This document shows, one piece after another, positions 6,411 to 11,681 of a stretch of 11,681 nucleotides of DNA. Source of the stretch: Planctomycetia bacterium (GTDB lineage: Bacteria; Planctomycetota; UBA11346). The stretch's first letter is position 1. Each line of letters opens with the position of its first letter. A model generated the notes under the pieces. The model made no database searches and had not been told where the DNA came from. It saw only the letters and a program-made list of their open reading frames with translations. The stretch lies in the NCBI GenBank assembly GCA_005801395.1, contig SYDV01000019.1, positions 1-11,681 of the forward strand. Direction: 5' to 3'. The position numbers and the translations under genes are program-made.

Positions 6411-6633
6411 TACTTATCCTCAATACGAATCGGGTGCCAGGTATTACAGGTGAGTGTTCCAAATCAGGAAGCACAAGAGGGAACTTTCTATAGAAGGCAC
6501 GCCGCACAACAAGCGCGGAAAGAAGTGTCCTACTTGAAAGTCACTGAGATCAGTTCGTGCCACCTGATTTATGACGCAATTGACGAAAATATGGCCGCAT
6601 GGACTGCCTGCATGCGCCCGCTAACGTCCCGCC
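6411..6633. promoter_or_regulatory. Divergent intergenic region between the ACP and the glycosyltransferase operon
   Basis: These 223 bp must carry the promoters of both the acyl carrier gene (leftward) and the four-gene run (rightward). No convincing -35/-10 pair was found on either strand. Small dyads are present: TTCC-6-GGAA near 6458-6470, TTCTATAGAA near 6485-6494, and ACTGA-GA-TCAGT at 6543-6554, any of which could bind a regulator. A GTG-initiated frame starting at 6450 runs through most of it but has no recognisable protein character. Confidence 0.4.
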
Positions 6634-7824
6634 GTGCCAACGTTGCCCCCTCCCAACAAACTTCCCTGGCCAACTGGTATGTTAGCAGTAGTTCCGATAT
6701 TCAACCACGCCGCAACCGTGGGAATCGTGGTTAAAGAATTGATGGAGGCTGGAGCAAGCGTGGTGGTCGTGGACGATGGCTCTACCGATGGCAGTGGCGA
6801 TGTTGCTCGTGCAACTGGTGCAGCTGTTTTGGTACAACCAATGAATCAGGGCAAAGGCGTCGCCTTGCGCGCGGCATTTTGGTACGCTGCCGAACACGGT
6901 TATCGCCAAGCGCTGACCTGTGACGCTGATGGTCAACATCCGGTGAGCGAAGCATTGAAAGTCGCGCACGCGGCTAGCGATCGTACCACCATTTATGTGG
7001 GCTGTCGCGAAATGGATCACGCGCCGTTGAGCAGTCGCTTTGGCCGCTGGTGGTCAAATCTGTGGTCGTGGGTCGCCTGTAATGCCTGGGTCGGCGACAG
7101 CCAAAGTGGACTGCGCGTTTATCCACTACCACACGTCAACGAATTACCCAGTACCGCCAATCGTTATTCCTACGAAGTCGAAGTGTTGGTACGCGGCGTA
7201 TGGGCCGGTTTATTAGTTGAATCCGTTCCAGTGGCTGTCCTTTATCCGCCTGATCGCATCTCTCATTTTCACAAACTTCGAGACAACTGGCGCACCGCCT
7301 GCACCTTTACTCGTTTGGTGACGCGCCGCCTATGGCCGAAACGTCACGCCGTGGTGGTCGAGCGAGAGCAATTAACCCTTAAACAACGCTTGCATGCGAT
7401 TCTAACCAGTGGTTTAGATCCCGGCCCCGCCGCCGCCGCCTGTGCCTTGGGTTCTGCCATTGGTGTGGCCCCCATTCCAGGATTACAATTTGCAGCAGCC
7501 GTTTTTTTTGCTTGGCGACTCCGATTTAATATGCCGTTGGTGTTGCTCACCGCTAATCTTAGTTTTGGTCCATTATTATTTGTGTGGGGCGCCATCGCCT
7601 CGGCGATTGGCGTTTGGATGCGTACCGGCCAGCCCATTTGGGACAGTTACCACGGTATTTTCGCTGAATTTCAAGCCAAAGGCACCAGTTTTTCCGGCAT
7701 TAATGAGCTGATGCTCCGCTTCCTTGGCGACTGGTGTTTAGGTAGTTTAGTGGTCATTCCTGTGGTCGCAGGATTTATGGCCGCATTAGGATATGTGGTA
7801 TTCTGGATGGTGAAAAAGAAATAA
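6634..7824 (+). CDS. Glycosyltransferase family 2 fused to a DUF2062 membrane domain
   Basis: A 396-residue two-domain protein. Residues 16-225 form a GT-A fold family 2 glycosyltransferase: VVPIFNHAATVGIVV at the start, the nucleotide-binding DDGSTD (47-52), and a metal-site DADGQH (97-102), all like dolichyl-phosphate mannose synthase-type enzymes. Residues about 250-390 form DUF2062, with GVAPIPGLQ and three hydrophobic segments, anchoring it in the inner membrane. The likely reaction is sugar transfer to a lipid or lipid-linked acceptor. The first start after an in-frame stop is GTG at 6634, with no ribosome site; ATG at 6679 (residue 16) is a credible alternative since the fold begins there. 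The acyltransferase gene starts 7 bp after the stop, so the two are almost certainly co-translated. GT2-type transferases next to LpxL-type acyltransferases are known from aryl polyene clusters. Confidence 0.88.
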   Translation: MPTLPPPNKLPWPTGMLAVVPIFNHAATVGIVVKELMEAGASVVVVDDGSTDGSGDVARATGAAVLVQPMNQGKGVALRAAFWYAAEHGYRQALTCDADGQHPVSEALKVAHAASDRTTIYVGCREMDHAPLSSRFGRWWSNLWSWVACNAWVGDSQSGLRVYPLPHVNELPSTANRYSYEVEVLVRGVWAGLLVESVPVAVLYPPDRISHFHKLRDNWRTACTFTRLVTRRLWPKRHAVVVEREQLTLKQRLHAILTSGLDPGPAAAACALGSAIGVAPIPGLQFAAAVFFAWRLRFNMPLVLLTANLSFGPLLFVWGAIASAIGVWMRTGQPIWDSYHGIFAEFQAKGTSFSGINELMLRFLGDWCLGSLVVIPVVAGFMAALGYVVFWMVKKK

Positions 7825-7831
7825 TTACCGC

Positions 7832-8785
7832 GTGACTAACCACGAGAAAAAATGGACTGGTCGTTCCCATGGCGGCGCCTTTGGTCATTGGCTTGTGCAT
7901 TTCGTTGCTCGCTATGGTGGCGTTACCGTTTGTTATTTATTTATCATTCCACCGACCATCGTGTTGTTCCTGCGTCTCCACGAACGCCGTCGACTGTGTA
8001 TGCGCTATTGGCATCGGTTGCGCCCCGACCTTGGTCGTTGGGGACAGACATTTATGGCTTGGCGACATTTTTATTCCTTCGCACGGCAATTAGCTGATCG
8101 ATTTTTAATAAGCGCTGCGCCAGGAGCCCTCCGACATACCAGTCTCGGCTTTAAGACGCTTCAAACGGGAACACGTCACCCACAAGGATGCGTTATTTTA
8201 TCTGCGCATGTTGGAAACTGGGAACTCAGCGGCCGATTTATTGATTCATATCGTTTAGGTCCCATGCACTTGGTCATGTTACAGGCGGAAAATCCACAGG
8301 TTGCTGAACAGGTCCGTACGGCATTAGATGCCAAGGGTCTCAGTCTGATTGATCTCAAAGATTCCTTTGCTGCCAGTTTGAGTATTGCTGCCGCTCTACG
8401 CGCTGGCGAAACCTGCTGCATGTTAGGCGACCGCACGGTTGGCCAGGCGAGTGGCACGGTTCTCGTCCCATTTTTGGGTGGCATGGCACGCTTTCCCACC
8501 GGACCATTTATTGCCGCAGCCACGACTGGCGCCGTCATCGTGCCGACTTTTTGCGTCAAGGTCGGCTGGAATCACTACATAACGCTCGCCTATGGACCGT
8601 GGTCAATCACCCTCGGTTCTCGCCGTGAACGCCAAGCACATTTGCTCAACCTTGTTGCCCGATGGGCTCGTTGCGTAGAAAAAATCGTGCGCCGCTTTCC
8701 CTTGCAGTGGCACAATTTCTATGATTTCTGGGAAGGCGACGACACAGTTGCGCCACGTAGCAGCAGCCAGAGGCTAAAGCGCTGA
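7832..8785 (+). CDS. LpxL/HtrB-family lysophospholipid acyltransferase
   Basis: A 317-residue inner-membrane acyltransferase. One N-terminal membrane segment lies at about 25-48. The catalytic HxxxxE motif is SAHVGNWEL (His126, Glu131), followed by the GDR triad (199-201) and the late PLQWHNFYDFW motif typical of the family (about 290-300). Relatives transfer acyl chains from ACP to lipid A precursors or, in aryl polyene clusters, attach specialised chains to lipids. Linkage to an ACP, a ketosynthase and a GT2 favours the latter role here, by inference. The start is GTG at 7832, the only one near the N-terminus in this frame; the ribosome site is weak, so coupling to the gene 7 bp upstream is probable. 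It ends 10 bp before the ketosynthase start. Confidence 0.9.
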   Translation: MTNHEKKWTGRSHGGAFGHWLVHFVARYGGVTVCYLFIIPPTIVLFLRLHERRRLCMRYWHRLRPDLGRWGQTFMAWRHFYSFARQLADRFLISAAPGALRHTSLGFKTLQTGTRHPQGCVILSAHVGNWELSGRFIDSYRLGPMHLVMLQAENPQVAEQVRTALDAKGLSLIDLKDSFAASLSIAAALRAGETCCMLGDRTVGQASGTVLVPFLGGMARFPTGPFIAAATTGAVIVPTFCVKVGWNHYITLAYGPWSITLGSRRERQAHLLNLVARWARCVEKIVRRFPLQWHNFYDFWEGDDTVAPRSSSQRLKR

Positions 8786-8795
8786 TGGAGTGCCT

Positions 8796-10037
8796 ATGTT
8801 GGTGACTAATGGAAAACGACGTCGCGTGGTCATCACTGGCATGGACGCGCTATCGTGTTTGGGCGATAATCTGCCTGAGATTAGCGAATCGCTACGTCTT
8901 GGCCGTTCAGGCATCGTTATTAGCAAAGAGCGTGAAGAGCTCGGCTTTCGCTCTGCTTTAACTGGCGCGATCAAACCCATTGATCCGACGGCCCATTTTG
9001 CGCGCAAAGAACGTAAATCGATGGGGGAAACTGCCCTGTACGCCGCTATCGCCGCGCGCAAAGCCGTTGCCATGTCGAACTGCGCAGAATTATTACGCAG
9101 CGATCGCGCCGGGGTTTTATTTGGTAATGATTCCTGCGCCGAACCCATCGAGGAAATTCTCGCCACCGTGCGTCAAACCAAAAGCACCGGCTCGCTCGGC
9201 AGTGACAAAGTTATTAAGGCACTAAACAGCACTGCTACCATTAACCTGGGACCGATGTTCGGTACGCGCGGAATCAGCATGTCCTTAAGTGGTGCCTGTT
9301 CCTCTGGCGCGCATGCCATCGGTTGGGCGTGGATGTTAATTTCCAGCGATATGCACGACATGTGCATTACCGGCGGTTCACAAGAATTGTGCTGGCAAAG
9401 TATGGCCGCGTTTGATGGCCTGCGCGTCTTTTCCATGCGCACCGATAACCCGGCTGGTTCCGTACGACCATTCGACCGCGACCGTGATGGTCTAGTTCCA
9501 GGCGGTGGATCTGCCTGTCTTATTTTAGAAGAATATGAACATGCCAAACGACGCGGCGCGAAAATTCTCGCCGAAGTGGTCAGTTACGCCTTCAATAGCG
9601 ACGGCGATCACATGACCTCCGGCGACGGCAAAGGTGCCGCACGATGCATGGTAAATGCACTCGATCTCGCCGGGCTAAAGCCACAGCAAATCGATTATAT
9701 TAATGCGCATGCCACCGCTACCGAAGCGGGTGACGCCGCAGAAGCTTTTGCCATTAATCGCGTCTTTGGCGAAAATGGTCCACTGGTATCGTCTACCAAA
9801 TCGCTCACCGGTCACGAATGCTGGATGGCTGGCGCCAGTGAAGCGCTGTACAGTATTTTAATGATGCATGGCAACTTCATAGCGCCGAATCGCAATTTTG
9901 AGAATTACGATCCACGCATTCCGAAAATCAATATCGCTCCCAAAACCGTGGAAGACGTGAAACTCAAATACATCCTTTCTAATAGTTTTGGGTTTGGCGG
10001 TACCAATGCCTGTCTCATCTTGGGGCAAGTGGATTGA
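8796..10037 (+). CDS. FabB-like beta-ketoacyl-ACP synthase with unusual active-site flanks
   Basis: A 413-residue condensing enzyme that extends an acyl chain with malonyl-ACP. It is closest in character to KAS I (FabB): GGSQELCW after the nucleophile region, ALYSILMMHGNFIAPN, and the terminal LSNSFGFGGTNA. The catalytic triad is intact: Cys168 in SGACSSGAHA, His305 in NAHATATEAGD, and His340 in KSLTGHECWMAGA, with Lys335. Two deviations from housekeeping FabB stand out: NAHATAT instead of NSHGTST, and GHECWMAGA instead of GHSLGAAGV, which suggests altered substrate handling. The start is ATG at 8796, with GGAG at 8787-8790 five bases upstream. A GTG at 8790 overlaps that ribosome site and would add two residues. 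It is the third gene of the operon, 10 bp after the acyltransferase. Confidence 0.92.
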   Translation: MLVTNGKRRRVVITGMDALSCLGDNLPEISESLRLGRSGIVISKEREELGFRSALTGAIKPIDPTAHFARKERKSMGETALYAAIAARKAVAMSNCAELLRSDRAGVLFGNDSCAEPIEEILATVRQTKSTGSLGSDKVIKALNSTATINLGPMFGTRGISMSLSGACSSGAHAIGWAWMLISSDMHDMCITGGSQELCWQSMAAFDGLRVFSMRTDNPAGSVRPFDRDRDGLVPGGGSACLILEEYEHAKRRGAKILAEVVSYAFNSDGDHMTSGDGKGAARCMVNALDLAGLKPQQIDYINAHATATEAGDAAEAFAINRVFGENGPLVSSTKSLTGHECWMAGASEALYSILMMHGNFIAPNRNFENYDPRIPKINIAPKTVEDVKLKYILSNSFGFGGTNACLILGQVD

Positions 10038-10105
10038 CCCTTAGCGATTGCCTTTGAACCCACACCTTCCACTCGCGCACGTCGCATTTTATTGACGGGT
10101 TTTAC

Positions 10106-11539
10106 ATGTCGAGCGCACTGATTATTGGTTCTGGTGTAAGCGGGCTTACGAGCGCCGTACTCCTGGCTGAACATGGATGGCAAGTCACGGTTCTAGAAGC
10201 TCACGCCATTCCTGGCGGACTCATGCAACGTTTTCGTCGTGGGCCTTATTGGTTCGATACTGGTTTTCATTTTATTACGGGCGGCGGACCAAACGGACCA
10301 TTCCGACCTTTAGCAGAACGTTTAGGTATTCTAAAAGATATTCAATTTCTCAATCATGATATAAAGAGTCAATTTCGTATTCATGTACCAAATGAGGCAC
10401 CCGTCGATTTACCCACGGGTATCGACGAGAGCGAAGCCGCCTGCTGTACACGCTGGCCGCAACAGCGTGTTGCGCTGGCACTTTTCTTTGCCGAATTACG
10501 TGGCTGTTTAGCGCAAAAAACCTGGCTTGCGATGCTTGTCCCAACTACCACGCCACCACCAACGATTGATCCCAACACACCCGTCACCGAAGTACTTGAT
10601 CGCTGCGGAGTCCACGGGTTAGCAAAAGAAGTACTCGGCTGTCTTGCTGGCATTTTAGCCATGAAACCTGAATTCACACCAATGGGATTGTTCTCAGCTT
10701 TTGCCGGCACCTCTCTTGCTGGTTCGTATCGCGCTGAAAGTGGTGGCGAAGCTATTATTAATCCGTTGGTCGCTCGCTTAAAAGAACATGGCGGAAAATT
10801 ATTAACAAATCGAGCTGCTGCCCGCATCCATTTCGACGAACGTCAAATCACCGCCATCGAAGACGTCAAAGGCAATCAACACGTTGCCGATTTATATTTA
10901 GCCACCTGTCATCCCGCCGAAGTCATGCGGCTCACTGGACCAGGGGGTATGCGTCCATCATTAGAAGAACGCATTCGCGATTTACCAGACAGCGACAGTG
11001 TCGTTTTGGTATACGCCGCACTGAGCGCCGCGCCAACGGAACTCGGACGTCGTCATCATTTTGCCCAGATGAAAGGCAGTAATGATTTATATTATTTATC
11101 GCCGAGTACTTTTTACGATGAAGAAAAATTACCATATCTCGAAGCGATGGTTTGGATTTCGGGAAACTCAGTCGCGCAATGGCGTGACACCGTAAAAGGA
11201 AAGCGCCCAGCGGATTACGAAGCCTGGAAACGCGCTCGTGAACAAGAAATACTGGGCGAAATCACCAAGATTCATCCCAGTATCGCCCGAACCATCACCC
11301 GTATTTGGTCATCCACGCCGCTATCCGTTTACGATTATGTCCGCTCACGCAACGGTGGCGCGATGGGCCTGTCGCATAATGTCGGCCACATCGGCACCGA
11401 CCCCCTTCCTCGCCGCAATCGTCTAAAAAACTTATTCTTCGCCGGTCAAAATATCGGCCACCCTGGCGTACTCGGGGCCATGATTGAAGGGTTTGTTATC
11501 GCAGGAGCCATCGTTGGGAAAGATCTTGCTCCTAGTTAA
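10106..11539 (+). CDS. CrtI/phytoene-desaturase-like FAD-dependent oxidoreductase
   Basis: A 477-residue flavoprotein. The N-terminal Rossmann motif is IIGSGVSGL (6-14, GxGxxG at 8-13), ending in the ribose-binding Glu31 of VTVLEAH. PGGLMQRFRRGPYWFDTGFH (36-55) matches the conserved second segment of carotenoid desaturases and isomerases. The C-terminal FFAGQNIGHPGVLGAMIEGF (about 446-465) is the usual FAD-closing motif. Related enzymes desaturate or isomerise polyenes (CrtI, CRTISO, all-trans-retinol saturase); the substrate here is unknown, but the ketosynthase and ACP context suggests a polyene-like acyl chain. No signal peptide is seen. The ATG at 10106 has only a weak purine stretch (GACGGG) upstream. 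The gap to the ketosynthase gene is 68 bp with no terminator, so it probably belongs to the same operon. Confidence 0.88.
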   Translation: MSSALIIGSGVSGLTSAVLLAEHGWQVTVLEAHAIPGGLMQRFRRGPYWFDTGFHFITGGGPNGPFRPLAERLGILKDIQFLNHDIKSQFRIHVPNEAPVDLPTGIDESEAACCTRWPQQRVALALFFAELRGCLAQKTWLAMLVPTTTPPPTIDPNTPVTEVLDRCGVHGLAKEVLGCLAGILAMKPEFTPMGLFSAFAGTSLAGSYRAESGGEAIINPLVARLKEHGGKLLTNRAAARIHFDERQITAIEDVKGNQHVADLYLATCHPAEVMRLTGPGGMRPSLEERIRDLPDSDSVVLVYAALSAAPTELGRRHHFAQMKGSNDLYYLSPSTFYDEEKLPYLEAMVWISGNSVAQWRDTVKGKRPADYEAWKRAREQEILGEITKIHPSIARTITRIWSSTPLSVYDYVRSRNGGAMGLSHNVGHIGTDPLPRRNRLKNLFFAGQNIGHPGVLGAMIEGFVIAGAIVGKDLAPS

Positions 11540-11563
11540 TGGGGCTCTTTGTTAATGGGGCTC
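11535..11563. repeat. Direct repeat GTTAATGGGGCTC, two copies, at the operon end
   Basis: The 13-mer GTTAATGGGGCTC occurs at 11535-11547 and again at 11551-11563, separated by three bases. The first copy contains the TAA stop of the FAD oxidoreductase (11537-11539). This may mark the boundary of an inserted repeat element, or a small tandem duplication. Confidence 0.8.
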
Positions 11564-11570
11564 CGCCCCA
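11556..11570 (+). terminator. Possible terminator hairpin TGGGGC-TCC-GCCCCA
   Basis: A perfect 6-bp GC-rich stem with a three-base loop lies 17 bases after the operon's last stop codon. The U-rich stretch that should follow is missing (CACCCCGCGCTCC), so it may be only a partial or rho-assisted terminator, or one arm of the palindromic repeat region. Confidence 0.4.
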
Positions 11571-11586
11571 CACCCCGCGCTCCTTT

Positions 11587-11660
11587 GTCGCGACTTTTTT
11601 CCTACGCTGCGCTAGGGAAAAATAATCGGGCGGTCGCTATGCTCCCATTTTGCCCGATTA
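11587..11660. repeat. Palindrome cluster, probable dispersed intergenic element
   Basis: Three dyads follow each other without coding potential. GTCGCGAC is an 8-bp perfect palindrome (11587-11594). TTTTTTCCTA (11595-11604) pairs with TAGGGAAAAA (11613-11622) with one G-T wobble around an 8-base loop. TAATCGGGC (11623-11631) pairs perfectly with GCCCGATTA (11652-11660) around 20 bases. The dense packing resembles a REP-like or other dispersed palindromic element. From the end of the FAD gene to the window edge (11540-11681) no gene is seen. Confidence 0.6.
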
Positions 11661-11681
11661 ACGGCGCTCGGCGGACGGAAG

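Noticed and set aside
6450..6734. 94-codon GTG frame in the divergent region
   Set aside because: It has no ribosome site or recognisable motif and overlaps the start of the glycosyltransferase in another frame.
8790..8795. GTG start for the ketosynthase, two codons earlier
   Set aside because: The GTG overlaps the GGAG ribosome site that is correctly spaced for the ATG at 8796.

Overview
The window looks like a chromosomal segment of a Gram-negative bacterium, most likely a gammaproteobacterium with roughly balanced GC content. The supporting signs are a FabB-type (KAS I) ketosynthase, an LpxL/HtrB-type inner-membrane acyltransferase, a YpfH-type esterase and a small lipoprotein with a lipobox. 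The species cannot be named from the sequence alone. No rRNA, tRNA, CRISPR array, transposase or phage gene was seen.

Left part (1-2130). A probable C-terminal tail of an upstream gene ends at 52. It is followed by a 260-bp non-coding element (57-316): two six-copy arrays of an 8-bp TCCGGANN unit in largely opposite orientation, enclosing a perfect 12-bp inverted repeat. Then come a serine esterase (371-1021), a 38-residue very basic protein (1107-1223) and a strong hairpin terminator. The terminator is shared with a convergent orphan gene (1332-1829, minus) whose C-terminus is three copies of a six-residue repeat. A 49-residue lipoprotein (1981-2130, minus) lies upstream of that orphan.

Middle (2212-6410). 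A large all-helical, HEAT-like solenoid protein (2286-4739) overlaps tail to tail by 59 bp with a MgtC/SapB plus DUF4010 multi-spanning membrane protein (4681-6036, minus). An acyl carrier protein (6153-6410, minus) follows in the same direction as the membrane protein.

Right part (6634-11539). Divergent from the carrier protein is a four-gene plus-strand run: GT2 glycosyltransferase fused to DUF2062, LpxL-like acyltransferase, FabB-like ketosynthase with unusual active-site surroundings, and a CrtI/phytoene-desaturase-like FAD oxidoreductase. The first three genes are only 7-11 bp apart. With the divergent carrier protein, the set reads as a compact specialised acyl-lipid or polyene-type pathway: a chain is elongated on the carrier protein, transferred by the acyltransferase, glycosylated at the membrane, and desaturated or isomerised by the FAD enzyme. 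No ketoreductase, dehydratase or thioesterase lies in the window, so those steps would have to come from housekeeping fatty-acid synthesis or from genes outside it. The window ends in a palindrome-rich non-coding stretch (11540-11681) that resembles a dispersed intergenic repeat.
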